Assembly: GCF_026625745.1 (NCBI RefSeq)
Contig: NZ_CP113061.1
Coordinates: 682,001-746,000 of the forward strand
Direction of reading: 5' to 3'
DNA: 64,000 bases
Origin: Asticcacaulis sp. SL142
GTDB lineage: Bacteria > Pseudomonadota > Alphaproteobacteria > Caulobacterales > Caulobacteraceae
The notes under the pieces were generated by a model. That model did no database searches, was not told the origin of the DNA, and worked only from the letters and a program-made list of their open reading frames with translations. Positions within the stretch are counted from its first letter, which is position 1; every line of letters begins with the position of its first letter. Position numbers and translations under genes: made by a program. Positions 21,502 through 31,475 of this stretch are shown here, piece by piece.

Positions 21502-21681
21502 GGCGTAGATGAGGTTCCTAAAGACAGACGCCCCTCATAACGCATTTCCCATCACAAAACATAGCCATGATACGGTTTTGAACAAAAAAGTCGGATATTT
21601 TCGACGGAAAGCCGTTGCCTTTATGGATGTGAATAGGCATAAGGCGACTTCCCGTCTGATTTTCAGACGGCTTGCTTGTGT

Positions 21682-21757
21682 GCCGGTTTAGCTCAGCTGG
21701 TAGAGCAGCGGTTTTGTAAACCGAAGGTCGCGGGTTCGATTCCTGCAACCGGCACCA
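21682..21757 (+). tRNA. tRNA-Thr (anticodon TGT)
   Basis: A 76-base cloverleaf with encoded CCA. Acceptor GCCGGTT pairs with AACCGGC, D arm AGCTCAGCTGG, anticodon loop TTTGTAA, T arm GCGGGTTCGATTCCTGC. Confidence 0.96.
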
Positions 21758-22101
21758 GAAGCTAACCTAGTCGCCGACGGCATGTTCCGGACTAGCCCTG
21801 ACATACGACATTTAGGCCTTCACTGGAACTACACCACCTAATGTCTGAGGTGTACACAAACTCTCTATACGTATGGCTCGCTCGTCAATCAGGCGGTGCC
21901 TTAAGCCGGAGAGGAAACAGCGGTATGCACGTTACACGGCTAGCAAAAGAGCTGTTGTTTGACAAGCTTGGGGAAAACTGCTCAGAACTTTTAAGAAAAT
22001 TCAGCCAAGGGATTGCAAGTCGCAAAGGCTTGCGCTATTTCCAGCCCCTCTTCGGGCAACATACGAAGACCAACCGGTTTGCAACAAAATCGTAGCCGTG
22101 T
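21758..22101. other. Intergenic region between tRNA-Thr and tRNA-Gln
   Basis: About 340 bases. An 84-codon frame at 21841-22095 exists, but it has no ribosome site of note, a composition unlike the neighbours and no recognisable motif, so I do not call it a gene. The region should contain the tRNA-Gln promoter. Confidence 0.5.
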
Positions 22102-22175
22102 TGGGGAATGGTGTAATGGTAACACAGCGGTTTTTGGTACCGTCGTTCTAGGTTCGAGTCCTAGTTCCCCAGCCA
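22102..22175 (+). tRNA. tRNA-Gln (anticodon TTG)
   Basis: A 74-base cloverleaf with encoded CCA. Acceptor TGGGGAA pairs with TTCCCCA, D arm GGTGTAATGGTAACAC, anticodon loop TTTTGGT, T arm CTAGGTTCGAGTCCTAG. A single isolated gene. Confidence 0.96.
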
Positions 22176-22386
22176 ATTTTATTTTCCAGCATTATTTTTA
22201 CCAATTCAGTTTTCCCCATGGCTGATTTGTCATTTTTATTGTTCATCTTCAGGCAACAGACATCTGGCTTCCACTGAGTCGATATTCTCACGCTAAGGCG
22301 CATCTCCGCATACCCGCTGAGCATGCCGGGGATGCCCGTTTTATCTGCCCCCTTTTCCGCCAAAGTCGCCTGTGCTATGGGGCAGC

Positions 22387-23259
22387 ATGTCCTATGTTAT
22401 CGTCGCTTTTTATCATTTTTTCGATTTTCCAAAGTTTGAGGCCATGCAAACTCCCTTGCTGGAGCGGCTGCAAACGCTTGGCATCAAAGGGTCATTGTTG
22501 ATCACGCGCGAAGGCGTGAACTCCACCCTGTCCGGCACGCGCGAGTCGATCGACAGCTTTCTGAACTACCTCCAAAACGACCTGATTGGTGCAAAGATCA
22601 CCTACAAAGAATCGTACGCTGAGTTTCAGCCCTTTGGCAAAGCGCGGGTACGCCTGAAAAAAGAGACGATCTCCTTGGGGGAGCCGGTATCGATGAAACG
22701 GTTCGGGCAATATGTCGAACCCAAGGACTGGAACAATCTCATTCGCGGCAATGACGTTGTCATCTTAGATACCCGGAATGATTATGAGGTCAATCTGGGA
22801 ACCTTCAAAGGTGCCGTCGATCCGTCCATCCCTACATTCAAATACCTTCCCCAATGGGTGCGCGACAACGCCGATAGTCTTAAAGGCAAGAAAATCGCAA
22901 CCTTCTGTACCGGCGGCATCCGTTGCGAGAAGTTCACCTCATGGATGATCGATAACGGTTTTGATGATGTCTACCATCTCAAAGGCGGCATATTGCAGTA
23001 TTTTGAGGATGTTCCGGCTGAGGAGACCCTATGGGACGGCGAATGTTTTGTGTTTGATGAACGCATTGCCGTCGATCACAATCTGCAACCATCGCAATCG
23101 GCGGCACTTTGCCTTTACTGCGATCATGCCCTGACAGCCGAAGATCAGGCGCATCCTCATTATGTCAAAGGCGTCTCCTGCCCCCACTGTCACGGTGACC
23201 CGGCCTATCAGTACGACCGCCCATCCACTAACACCAGACGCGGCCGCACCAAGTTCTGA
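22387..23259 (+). CDS. trhO: tRNA uridine(34) hydroxylase TrhO (YceA-like, rhodanese domain)
   Basis: Oxygen-dependent hydroxylation of U34 in tRNA, the first step to cmo5U/mo5U. The 290-residue protein starts at MSYVIVAFYHF, the family N-terminus; a GTG 15 bases earlier is less likely. The N-terminal ferredoxin-like domain covers about 1-95 (REGVNSTLSG). The rhodanese domain covers about 120-215 with the active-site loop Cys174-TGGIR-Cys180. A C-terminal zinc-like Cys cluster follows (CLYCDH and CPHCHG). All signature residues are present, and the length is complete. Confidence 0.9.
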   Translation: MSYVIVAFYHFFDFPKFEAMQTPLLERLQTLGIKGSLLITREGVNSTLSGTRESIDSFLNYLQNDLIGAKITYKESYAEFQPFGKARVRLKKETISLGEPVSMKRFGQYVEPKDWNNLIRGNDVVILDTRNDYEVNLGTFKGAVDPSIPTFKYLPQWVRDNADSLKGKKIATFCTGGIRCEKFTSWMIDNGFDDVYHLKGGILQYFEDVPAEETLWDGECFVFDERIAVDHNLQPSQSAALCLYCDHALTAEDQAHPHYVKGVSCPHCHGDPAYQYDRPSTNTRRGRTKF

Positions 23260-23378
23260 TTTTTCACGGATTCAATTATTACGCTGTCTTCATTTGACCT
23301 GTTATCATAACCGTCTATGTTTGGCTGGATTTGCGCGTGTGGGGCGGGCATGAATATGAGCAGGACAACGATCTTCGC

Positions 23379-25157
23379 ATGAAACAGTTTTTGATTACGG
23401 TCGCCGCCGTTGTAACCGCCTTTGTGCTGTTCTTTATCGGCCTGCCGTTCCTGCTTTTGGTCACTCTGGCGGCATCAACCAAGCCGCAGACACCTTCGGA
23501 AGTTGCGCTGAGCATCGACCTGCGTGAAGGCCTGACCGATCAATCCCTGGATGACCCGCTGGCCTTTATAACCGGCGAAGGCTTATCGACCCTTGAGATC
23601 GTCACCACGCTGCATAATGCCGCCAGCGATCCCAAGGTAAAGTCCCTGCTCATTCGTCTGCCCGAAGGCGGCATGTCACCGGCGGCGGCTGAGGAAATTC
23701 GCAACGCCCTCAGAGAATTCCGCGCGGCCAACAAAACCGTCATTGCCCATTCTCAGGGCCTCTACCCCGATACACTGGTCGCCGCTTCCTACATGGTCGG
23801 CAGCGCGGCCTCGGAATTGTGGATGCAGCCTAATGCCTCGCTTCAGGTAACGGGGATTGCGTCTGAGAGCATGTTCTTCAAGCGTGCTTTCGAGAAATAC
23901 GGCATCACGCCGCAGTTCGAGCAGCGCTATGAATTCAAGAATGCTGTTAACCCTTACCTCTACAGCGATTATACCCCAGCGCACCGCGAAGCGACCCTGT
24001 CGTGGATGGGCAGCATCTATAACTCGGTGCTTACCAACATTGCCAGCGACCGTAAGATTGAGGTTGGCAAACTTAAAGGCCTGCTGGAAAGCGGCGTTTA
24101 TAGCGCCAATGCGGCTCAGGAAGCCGGACTGATCGATAAGCAGGGACAGGTTCATGATGCCGAAGAGGCCGTGCTCAAAAAAGGTAGCAGCCAGATCGAA
24201 CTGGTCGATATTCGCGATTACGCCAAAACCATGCCGCGCGCTTCCGGCAAATCTACCATCGCCGTGATCGGTGGCGAAGGCGCTATCATGACCGGTACGA
24301 ATGGCTCCAGCTTCAACAGCGACCCGATGATGATGTCTGATGATGTGGCAAATGCATTCTTCGACGCCATTAATGACAAGGACGTCAAGGCCATTGTGTT
24401 CCGCGTATCATCCCCTGGCGGGTCAGATACCGCATCTGAGCAAATTCTGTCGGCGCTGCAGGCCGCCAAGAAGGCCAATAAGCCTGTTGTCGTGTCGATG
24501 GGCGAGTATGCCGCCTCTGGCGGGTACTGGGTTTCGTCAGATGCCTCAGCCATTATTGCCAACCCCACCACCCTTACCGGCTCGATCGGCGTATATGGCG
24601 GTAAATTTGCCATCGGAGACGGTCTGGGCCGTTTCGGGATTGACCTGAAAAGCGTCCATGTCGGCAGCGACCTCAGCCAGATGTATAATGCCGGTACGGA
24701 GTTCAGCCCTGAGCAGCGCGCCAGCTTCTCAAAGCAGATTGATGAGACTTATAATGAATTCGTCGTGCGCGTCTCAAAAGGCCGCAAACTGCCCGAAGAC
24801 AAGGTGCGTGAAATCGCGAAGGGTCACGTCTGGACGGGCGAGCAGGCTAAGAAGCTGGGGCTGGTCGACGATTTAGGCGGGTTTTACGTCGCACTGGCCA
24901 AGGCAAAATCCTTGGCGAAAATTCCGTCGGATGAGCATGTTAAACTGATCAAATACCCCAACAATCGCTCCCCCTTCTCGATGTTCAACAAGAGCGTAGA
25001 GAGTGCCAATAGCGGACTTAAGGCTTTATCGTTGATCAATTGGGCGATGAGCGATCCTCAGGCCAAGGCGGCCTTACAAGAAATGTCTCAGGCCCGCCTG
25101 CGTGCCCAAGGCGCTAATGTTCTGGCTAATGAGCCCCTGCAGTCCAGCGGCAGATAA
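23379..25157 (+). CDS. sppA: Signal peptide peptidase SppA, 67-kDa type
   Basis: A membrane-bound serine protease that degrades cleaved signal peptides. With the start at the ATG at 23379 the protein has 592 residues; the longer ORF reading adds 16 residues without family support. One N-terminal membrane anchor (about 4-32). Two tandem S49 domains: the first carries the general-base Lys187 in [10 protein letters not shown], the second the nucleophile Ser380 in [10 protein letters not shown]. This is the long E. coli-type arrangement, in which the dyad is split across the two halves. The gene is single, in the gap between trhO and the EAL gene. Confidence 0.9.
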   Translation: MKQFLITVAAVVTAFVLFFIGLPFLLLVTLAASTKPQTPSEVALSIDLREGLTDQSLDDPLAFITGEGLSTLEIVTTLHNAASDPKVKSLLIRLPEGGMSPAAAEEIRNALREFRAANKTVIAHSQGLYPDTLVAASYMVGSAASELWMQPNASLQVTGIASESMFFKRAFEKYGITPQFEQRYEFKNAVNPYLYSDYTPAHREATLSWMGSIYNSVLTNIASDRKIEVGKLKGLLESGVYSANAAQEAGLIDKQGQVHDAEEAVLKKGSSQIELVDIRDYAKTMPRASGKSTIAVIGGEGAIMTGTNGSSFNSDPMMMSDDVANAFFDAINDKDVKAIVFRVSSPGGSDTASEQILSALQAAKKANKPVVVSMGEYAASGGYWVSSDASAIIANPTTLTGSIGVYGGKFAIGDGLGRFGIDLKSVHVGSDLSQMYNAGTEFSPEQRASFSKQIDETYNEFVVRVSKGRKLPEDKVREIAKGHVWTGEQAKKLGLVDDLGGFYVALAKAKSLAKIPSDEHVKLIKYPNNRSPFSMFNKSVESANSGLKALSLINWAMSDPQAKAALQEMSQARLRAQGANVLANEPLQSSGR

Positions 25158-25200
25158 ACTCAGAGCATTTTTAAGCATACTAATGGTTGAAGCTAATATT

Positions 25201-26856
25201 CTACTGCCAGGATTCGACTTTACCCAGGCGCTGCTCACCTTTGAGGCCCGATGGCAACTGATTGATCGGACGCCCGTAGAGATAACCCTGGCCGTATTCG
25301 ATGCCTAAATCGATAGCGAACTGCTCATCATCTTTACTCTCAATCATTTCAGCGATAAGGGATGTGCCAAGGTCTCGGCACAGTACCACGATGGACTGAA
25401 CGATTGCACGCTGACGTCGGTCTTTGGTGGCACGCTTCAAAAAGGGGCCGTCCACTTTGACAAAATCGACACCAAAATTGCAGAGATAATTGTACGCTGT
25501 GGCCCCCGCTCCAAAATCATCAAGGCATACGCGAATACCTTTATCCCGAAGTTTTTGAATGAATTTAGCCACGGGTTCGATGTCTTCAACCATTGCGGAT
25601 TCAGTCAGTTCAATCATGAGTAGATGTGCGTAAGCATTCTCGGCCTTAATTTCATCAAATAAGCGGTTACGAAACGCTTCGCTCTCAAGAGAACGTCCTG
25701 ACAAGTTCACAGCGACGGTCTCAGCCGGATGCTCCCGCAGTTCACCGAGCACGCGTGAAGAGATTGCCATGTCGAGATCTTGTATCAAGCCAACCTGCTC
25801 GGAAAACGCGATGGTTCCAAACGGATCTGACCCATCCTGCAATCGCACCAAAGCCTCATGATGATGTATGGATCGGGAACGAATATCGACAATAGGCTGG
25901 TAGTTAAGCGAAAACTGATTGAGCGCTATAGCCAGCTTAATTTTTGAAAATTGGGATACGGTGCGTTCAACAACCAAATCCAGACACGCAGAGAGTGACG
26001 TTAGTCCACAACGCTCACCCTTGCCAAAAATGCTGATGGCATAGGCTAGCGCTTTAGCGGCTTCTGTCGAATTGATATTGGTTAAATCCAACTTAATCGA
26101 GTCTGATGTCGCATTAATCTTTGGATTGGCGATTCCGGCGGCGCGTAACAAATCACCGACATGAGAACCTACAGACGAAAGCTCCGGTGCCGACGTCATG
26201 GCCGACGCTATAATACCAAACTTATCGTCATCCAGTTGAGTGGCAATGCCGCCTTCAGTGGATTGAGCTCGCATATAGGCGCCAATTTCAGCCATAACGA
26301 GTTTAGACTTGGCGCTGGGCAGCCGCTCCAGATTAGACGGCAGTCCCTCAAGTCTTATCATTCTGAGTTCACTCAGCATTTGCGACCCGGAGCCCGCGTC
26401 AAAAGGGCTCGCCATGCCGGCGGCAATTTGCTGAAACGCGCCCCGGTCCAGCAGACCGGTGGCCAGGTCTCTCTTTGGGATATCTTTGACAATATGAGGG
26501 GGAAGCACGGTAAAGGTCATATGGATATTGTCGGTCGCCGGCAGTGACATTATACCCAAATTGACAAATACGGCCTCACCGTTGCGAGGTGTTAAGCTCA
26601 CAATGCATGGATCAATACGCCCTGCGGCCCTGGCGTTCTTGATCAAATGGCCGATATAAATCGCCTCGGCACCTTCAAACAGGCTCAGGACATCCCGCCC
26701 GGCCAGATCACCCGCACAACCGCCAAGCAGTGCATTGGTCGCACCGACGACCTGCGTAATTTTATTCTGGACATCACTGGAAATAAGTACATCCGCCGCA
26801 GCCAAGGCAAACGCAAGATAGCTGTCGCGCTGTTGTTTTAGATCTTGACCGCGCAT
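25201..26856 (-). CDS. PAS-like, degenerate GGDEF and EAL protein (c-di-GMP phosphodiesterase)
   Basis: A 551-residue cytosolic signalling protein with no membrane segment. Residues about 10-125 look like a PAS sensor. Residues about 128-290 fold as a GGDEF domain (RDLATGLLDRGAF is its usual start), but the catalytic loop reads LDDDKF in place of GGDEF, so it should not make c-di-GMP. The EAL domain (about 300-540) keeps EALVRL at 334, N in AVNLSG, E in IELTES, the DDFGAG pair, K in VKVDG, E in AEMIES and Q in YGQGYLYG. All metal-binding and catalytic residues seem to be present, so it probably hydrolyses c-di-GMP. Confidence 0.88.
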   Translation of the reverse strand: MRGQDLKQQRDSYLAFALAAADVLISSDVQNKITQVVGATNALLGGCAGDLAGRDVLSLFEGAEAIYIGHLIKNARAAGRIDPCIVSLTPRNGEAVFVNLGIMSLPATDNIHMTFTVLPPHIVKDIPKRDLATGLLDRGAFQQIAAGMASPFDAGSGSQMLSELRMIRLEGLPSNLERLPSAKSKLVMAEIGAYMRAQSTEGGIATQLDDDKFGIIASAMTSAPELSSVGSHVGDLLRAAGIANPKINATSDSIKLDLTNINSTEAAKALAYAISIFGKGERCGLTSLSACLDLVVERTVSQFSKIKLAIALNQFSLNYQPIVDIRSRSIHHHEALVRLQDGSDPFGTIAFSEQVGLIQDLDMAISSRVLGELREHPAETVAVNLSGRSLESEAFRNRLFDEIKAENAYAHLLMIELTESAMVEDIEPVAKFIQKLRDKGIRVCLDDFGAGATAYNYLCNFGVDFVKVDGPFLKRATKDRRQRAIVQSIVVLCRDLGTSLIAEMIESKDDEQFAIDLGIEYGQGYLYGRPINQLPSGLKGEQRLGKVESWQ

Positions 26857-27012
26857 GTTTCACTCCCGAAATCTTATAGCCATATTTGGGGGCAATTCGT
26901 TAAAATATAGTCATATAAAGCGAATGGAATTTGGATTCCTGCCAAATTATGAACGTTGTCTTTACAATGGTAAATGCACTTCAATGAACGACCGCCTAGG
27001 AACTTAGCCACC

Positions 27013-28155
27013 CTACTCGAACGCCTGAAGTCCGACGCGCAGGCGCAACCCCAACACCAGCGCATCCTCGGTATCCGGGTCGCCAGACGGGTTTTGGATA
27101 TATTGAATATCCGGCTGCACGCTTAGGCCGTCGCGAATGGCATAACGGTAGCTCAGTTCCCAAGCCGTTTCGGGCTTTAGGGCAACACCAAGCGCCGTCG
27201 CGTAAGGCGTACCAAAATCCGCCCTGGCGATAGCCAGACCTACGGCATCGGATTCGCGCCCCGCCACAGGCCCTGTCCAGACCACGCCGCCCCCGATATA
27301 GGTGTCAATCGCCTGAATATCCTTGTTGGCCTGACCCCAGCGCAGCCATCCTGATATGCCGCGATCGCTCTCAGGATCAGGGCGGTAAAAATCATATTTT
27401 GCCTGCGCATATTGACCGCGGTTAGCGCGTGACAGGCCAGAGCCATCCAAGCGCTCCGCCTCGGCCGTGTAGCCCCAGGCCCCTACCTTGACATAGCCAC
27501 GGCTGAAATTTTGCTCTGCTTCCACGACCCAATGGGCGCCGTCTTCATCACCCAGCCTGATGCCCACAAAGCTGCTCTGGTGTGCGGGATCGCCAGCAAC
27601 GCCGTCGAACAGCCCCCCGCGTAACCGTAAGGAATCCGTCGCCTGCCAGTCGCCGACGACACCCAGCGCCGCAAACGGAAAAATCGACGGACCGGTCTGG
27701 GAATAGTCCGGCCCTATACCGTGAGATGCATGCAGGAACAGCGCTCCAGCCTCTTGAACGTCAAAAATTCCGTTCAAATTAATCAAGCCCCCGGTCACAG
27801 ACCAGCGGTCGCTTTCGGCTGTCCGGCGCAACCAGGCCTCAAACAGGCGCACGCCTTTCGGAGCATCTATGTTTGATATAACCTGAGCGTCCCCGCTGTA
27901 ACGTTCTGAGAAGCCGCCGCCGGCGTCGGCCAGGACATAGGCAAATCCATCCCAATGTCCCTGACCTTGCCATGCCGCGGATAAATCAAGATTGCTCATC
28001 ACGCGCGAGCCCTCACGCAGGCCGCCTGAGTGATTGCGCAGCAGGTCCGTTGTGAGCACCGCATCGTATTCGATCTCAGCGCGGGCCGTGCCGCCGGCCC
28101 CTGACGCTAAAGCTGCCAGCAACCATGTTAATCGAAAGGCTGAAACCATAGACAT
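27013..28155 (-). CDS. OprB-family carbohydrate-selective porin
   Basis: A 380-residue outer-membrane beta-barrel for passive uptake of sugars. Signal peptide about 1-26 (AALASGAGGTARAEI). The body alternates hydrophobic and polar residues with strand-forming segments and includes the OprB-type pieces FEAWLRRT, WSVTGGLINLNGIFD and FPFAALGVV. The C-terminus ends LRVGLQAFE, one residue past the usual terminal Phe. Family members prefer glucose or general carbohydrates. It is not adjacent to a sugar operon, and no regulator is visible. Confidence 0.8.
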   Translation of the reverse strand: MSMVSAFRLTWLLAALASGAGGTARAEIEYDAVLTTDLLRNHSGGLREGSRVMSNLDLSAAWQGQGHWDGFAYVLADAGGGFSERYSGDAQVISNIDAPKGVRLFEAWLRRTAESDRWSVTGGLINLNGIFDVQEAGALFLHASHGIGPDYSQTGPSIFPFAALGVVGDWQATDSLRLRGGLFDGVAGDPAHQSSFVGIRLGDEDGAHWVVEAEQNFSRGYVKVGAWGYTAEAERLDGSGLSRANRGQYAQAKYDFYRPDPESDRGISGWLRWGQANKDIQAIDTYIGGGVVWTGPVAGRESDAVGLAIARADFGTPYATALGVALKPETAWELSYRYAIRDGLSVQPDIQYIQNPSGDPDTEDALVLGLRLRVGLQAFE

Positions 28156-28308
28156 AGATCGTCCCTGTGATATTGGGGGTCAATGCCCCGAATATCAATG
28201 TTACGCTAAAAGCCCTAGATTACGGTTTACAAACAGGGTTAACCGGAGATGACTAAGTGCGGCGCAAAGTTTGCTTTGGTAACGCCTGTATGTGTAAGGA
28301 ATCCCAAG

Positions 28309-28515
28309 ATGAAACCTTTATTGTGTCTATTAGCCGTGTCTTTGCCGCTAATGCTTGTGTCCCCGGCTTCGGCCAGCCCGAGCGCCTGTCGTACTGAAGC
28401 CGCAAACAGCCTGAAACAAACCGCCGCGTGGCGGCATGGCTCAATTCGAGAAAAGCAGGCATTGATGCGGAGCTCACGGATGCAGACGCGGCTTCGGTCT
28501 TGCAAAAGCGCTTAG
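28309..28515 (+). CDS. Doubtful small secreted protein, possibly frameshifted
   Basis: From the ATG at 28309 (ribosome site AAGGAA, 6 bases upstream) a 68-residue frame starts with a good signal peptide (MKPLLCLLAVSLPLMLVSPASAS). After about residue 35 the frame becomes Arg-rich and unlike a protein. In the +2 frame, an open stretch from about 28400 to a TAG at about 28541 reads AAWLNSRKAG then IDAELTDADAASVLQKRL, which looks more like a real C-terminus. So this may be one small exported protein interrupted by an indel, a sequencing error, or a chance frame. It overlaps the end of the chemotaxis receptor gene on the other strand. I do not recognise the family. Confidence 0.35.
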   Translation: MKPLLCLLAVSLPLMLVSPASASPSACRTEAANSLKQTAAWRHGSIREKQALMRSSRMQTRLRSCKSA

Positions 28516-28517
28516 GA

Positions 28518-30479
28518 TTAAGAGGCTCGATTCAGTCGGCTTAGGAACTCTGCCACGCGGCCACTCAAGTCGTCGGCCTGGTGCGATACGGATTGAGAAG
28601 AGCCCAGAAGGTGCGCCGAAGCTTCTTCGCTGTGAGACGTGACTGATGACACCTTTTCAAGATTTTCGCTGATCATCCGGGTGCCGTCAGCGGCGAAAGC
28701 CATGTTTCGAGCAATGTCCTGGGTCGTCACCGTCTGCTCTTCAACCGCCGCGGCCACTGAGGTGGTCGCATTGGTGATCGCATCAACGGCGGTACGAATA
28801 TCCCCAAGTACGCTGATGATGTCGCGGGTTGCATCCCGCATGTCATCGATCACCACATTGATCTCACCAATAGATCGATTGGTCTGGCTGGCGAGATTCT
28901 TAACTTCCCCTGCGACTACGGCAAAGCCGCGCCCGGCTTCACCCGCCCGCGCTGACTCAATAGTCGCATTCAACGCAAGGAGGTTTATCTGGCTTGAAAT
29001 ATCAGCGATAACCGTCGTCACTTCGGTAACCCGGTCTGATGCGCCAGATAGTTTTTGGGCCACCTGATCGGCGTCGAGCACTTTCTGAAACGACTCCGAT
29101 ACCAACTTGTTGGCCGTTTGCACCTGATCGGAGATTTCGCGGATTGAAGCGGCCATTTCCTCAGCCGCCGCCGCAACAGTCTGGACGCTGGAGGTGGTTT
29201 GACTTGCGGCCGAAGAGGCTGAAACGGCCAGATCCGCACTTTTTTTCAATTCGCCAGATACGGTTTCAGCCATTTCAGACATATTGACCGCGGAGGCCGC
29301 CAAACCGGCGACCACGTCCTGAACCTTAACTTCAAATTCCTGACTGAGTTGCGCCTGATCAGTCACTATATCCCACAACAGCATGGCCCCGGCATAATTG
29401 CCCTTATGATCAAGCACTGCCGAAATACGCAGGTCGATGCTTTCCTCGCCCAGATGAATACGTGCCCGATGCGGAAGGTTGGCAGCATCCGACAGCAGGC
29501 GTCGCTGGTGCTCTGGATTCTTGTGGAAAATATCGATTGAGCGACCGACCAGAGTGCCGTCATAAAACGGAAGATGCGCTTTCATGCGATCCAGCAGGCT
29601 TTGGGTTGCCGCGTTAACATAGGTAATGCTGAAATCATTATGCACATCCACAGCCATTACCGGGGTCGGCATAGCCTGAACCATATTGTTGACGAGAAAG
29701 GCTTGCCTGGCCGTGTTTCTGAGCGTTTCGGTCGCACGGGCCAATGCCCCGATTTCGTCCCGGCGAGCGACGAAGGGCACATTAACATCAGTGTCGCCGT
29801 CGGCGATGCGGGCAATACCCTGTGATAACCCGGCTAAGGGGCGCAGGATGTCCCGCCACAGAAGCACACTTGTGGCGACCACGCTGGCCACGGCCAGTCC
29901 CGACAGAAGCATAACCAGTAGTCCAATGCGGCCTTCGTCCTCGCCGGCCCGCGCCTCAGTAGCCTTCATCCAGACTTCGATCTCATTAGACAGAGACTCA
30001 TTGCTATCTTCCATCGCTGAAAACTGCTGCTCAAAAAGCGAGGTGTCGGTCGCCGCACCGCTTTCTGTTGAGGCTTGCGCCACCGATGAGATAATGGCGT
30101 CACCTGCCGCGCGGTAATCGTTCAAGCTCTGTAGGGCCGTGTCAAAACGTACTTTAAGATCGTCCGGCAGGGCTTCAGCCTGATTCTGTTTTAAATTGTC
30201 TCCAAACTTGGCGGCATGGGCCTGAAAGTCTTCTCGTGCCTGAGACAACCCAGCAACGTCACCGCGGTTATGAGCGACCAAGGCCGCCAGCACATCTGCC
30301 CGCATGGCGTCGTGCATCATGTCGCCTTCCATATGGCGCTGGGTTATCCGGGAAATAGTGGAGGCCTGCTGCATGTGAGTGCTGGATAACTGCCCCGCGG
30401 CCCAATTAGCGAAGGCCATACCCGCGACCAAGAGGGCACTGATAACCCCGAGAATGATGAATTTTCCACGAAGCTGCAT
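28518..30479 (-). CDS. Methyl-accepting chemotaxis protein with HAMP and PAS-like domains
   Basis: A 653-residue transducer. An N-terminal membrane segment (about 6-29) is followed by a periplasmic four-helix-bundle sensor (about 30-190) and a second membrane segment (about 192-215). A HAMP domain (about 216-270) and a PAS-like input domain (about 275-375, [13 protein letters not shown]) come next, then the cytoplasmic signalling domain. The hairpin tip [21 protein letters not shown] (quoted in part) and [12 protein letters not shown] are intact. Ribosome site GGGAGGGG is upstream of the ATG. No che genes are nearby, so the receptor acts in trans. Confidence 0.92.
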   Translation of the reverse strand: MQLRGKFIILGVISALLVAGMAFANWAAGQLSSTHMQQASTISRITQRHMEGDMMHDAMRADVLAALVAHNRGDVAGLSQAREDFQAHAAKFGDNLKQNQAEALPDDLKVRFDTALQSLNDYRAAGDAIISSVAQASTESGAATDTSLFEQQFSAMEDSNESLSNEIEVWMKATEARAGEDEGRIGLLVMLLSGLAVASVVATSVLLWRDILRPLAGLSQGIARIADGDTDVNVPFVARRDEIGALARATETLRNTARQAFLVNNMVQAMPTPVMAVDVHNDFSITYVNAATQSLLDRMKAHLPFYDGTLVGRSIDIFHKNPEHQRRLLSDAANLPHRARIHLGEESIDLRISAVLDHKGNYAGAMLLWDIVTDQAQLSQEFEVKVQDVVAGLAASAVNMSEMAETVSGELKKSADLAVSASSAASQTTSSVQTVAAAAEEMAASIREISDQVQTANKLVSESFQKVLDADQVAQKLSGASDRVTEVTTVIADISSQINLLALNATIESARAGEAGRGFAVVAGEVKNLASQTNRSIGEINVVIDDMRDATRDIISVLGDIRTAVDAITNATTSVAAAVEEQTVTTQDIARNMAFAADGTRMISENLEKVSSVTSHSEEASAHLLGSSQSVSHQADDLSGRVAEFLSRLNRAS

Positions 30480-31028
30480 CAGCTAGCCCCTCCCAGTTAT
30501 GCCTTATATGTCAATCTTGAGAGGCGAGATTCGCTACCCAAAAGCCGTTGGCATCGATGAGAGGTTTTTAGAACAATATGCTTAACTCACAATTAATATA
30601 ACAGCGTTCGGTGTGCCAAAGGTAAGCCTACGTAGAGCAATATATGCATAACCAATTGAATTAATTTGCATATTCCACATCACTTACACACGCCGAATAA
30701 AGTCTCACCTAACGACGTGTCATAACTTCTTTTTGCCATGACGTCTTATCAAGGTAACGCATCGCAGGCGCGGCCCCCATCAAAAAAACGATCACAAATA
30801 TTTCAGTCAGTCACTCAGTCATTTCTTGTTGTTCAAAGGCATTGACCAGAACCATGACCAGATCTTCAACACGCCATAGCCGCTGCCGACCGCAGTGAGA
30901 GCTTTTTGGACACGTTCAAATACATGCGCCGGATATCGCATACGGCAAATTGAGACGCTCCATATAAGTATGCAATGAAGAACCCTTTACTCTGCTGCCC
31001 CCCATGAATGATATGGCTCAGTTACTTG

Positions 31029-31193
31029 TCAGGTAGTCATTTTATGTAGGTATCTGGCGATTATTGATGAGTAATCCCGCACAAAAGCCACGATTTGCGG
31101 ATCGGTTGGATTAACCGTCTCCCAGCCAACAGCATATTTAGCGACCGAAGGGTTATGTTTTTCAATATTCCTGGGGAAATCCGCCTGCGACAT
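31029..31193 (-). CDS. Small unrecognised ORF, possibly a remnant
   Basis: A 54-residue frame from the ATG at 31193 (a TTG seven codons earlier also opens it). It contains NPSVAKYAVGWETVNPTDPQ and a hydrophobic end. Its composition is protein-like, but it matches no family I know. The first few codons overlap the start of the GH29 remnant on the other strand, so it may be part of the material that truncated the fucosidase gene. A convincing ribosome site is absent. Confidence 0.25.
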   Translation of the reverse strand: MSQADFPRNIEKHNPSVAKYAVGWETVNPTDPQIVAFVRDYSSIIARYLHKMTT

Positions 31194-31436
31194 CCGGTTT
31201 ACGACCAGGGGCAAGACCCTTTATGCCATTACCTTAGGCGAATCGCGCACCGATGTGGTCATCAAACCCTCGGGAAGACCTCCAATCTGGCTGAACGGCC
31301 AGTGCGCAAGGTGCAGGTTTTGGGCTCATCCGCAGCCTTGCGCTTTCAGCAAACCGACGACGCCCTGATCATCAGCCTGCCGCTCAAGCTACCCACGGCC
31401 CATGCCAGAGCCTTCCAGATTACCTTTGGCTAGATA
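31186..31436 (+). pseudogene. C-terminal remnant of a third GH29 alpha-L-fucosidase
   Basis: Two adjoining frames rebuild the C-terminal beta-sandwich of a GH29 enzyme. In frame 1, from 31186, the text reads DIRFTTRGKTLYAITLGES then TDVVIK. After about 31268 the continuation is in another frame: LGKTSNLAERPVRKVQVLG, then ALRFQQTDDALIISLPL and ending ARAFQITFG. The first part closely resembles DIRFTTKDKALYAISLG of the intact fucosidase at 32515-34167. A single-base loss in the sequence ATCAAACCCTCGGG would explain the switch. Everything before the junction at about 31186 (the catalytic domain) is missing. It lies in the opposite orientation to the intact fucosidase genes and is followed by its own terminator. 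Confidence 0.75.
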
Positions 31437-31470
31437 TAAAAAAGGCGTGGTAACCCCACGCCCTTTTTAG
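31436..31470. terminator. Bidirectional terminator between fucosidase remnant and IclR gene
   Basis: A 7-bp stem GGCGTGG/CCACGCC (31444-31450 with 31456-31462) has A-rich sequence before it and T-rich sequence after it, so it can act in both directions. It follows the stop of the fucosidase remnant and the stop of the minus-strand IclR gene. Confidence 0.7.
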
Positions 31471-31475
31471 AGTGT

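Larger units (their letters stand above)
30480..31475. other. Gene-poor stretch with decayed coding remnants
   Basis: A 1-kb stretch without an intact recognisable gene. It contains a small minus-strand frame (31029-31193), a frameshifted GH29 remnant on plus (31186-31436), and on minus, around 30811-30990, two broken frames that join at about 30865 and end LVMVLVNAFEQQ. The 30480-30800 part is AT-rich, and I see nothing in it. Confidence 0.5.

Noticed and set aside
21841-22095. 84-codon frame between tRNA-Thr and tRNA-Gln
   Set aside because: No convincing ribosome site, no family match, and composition unlike the neighbours.
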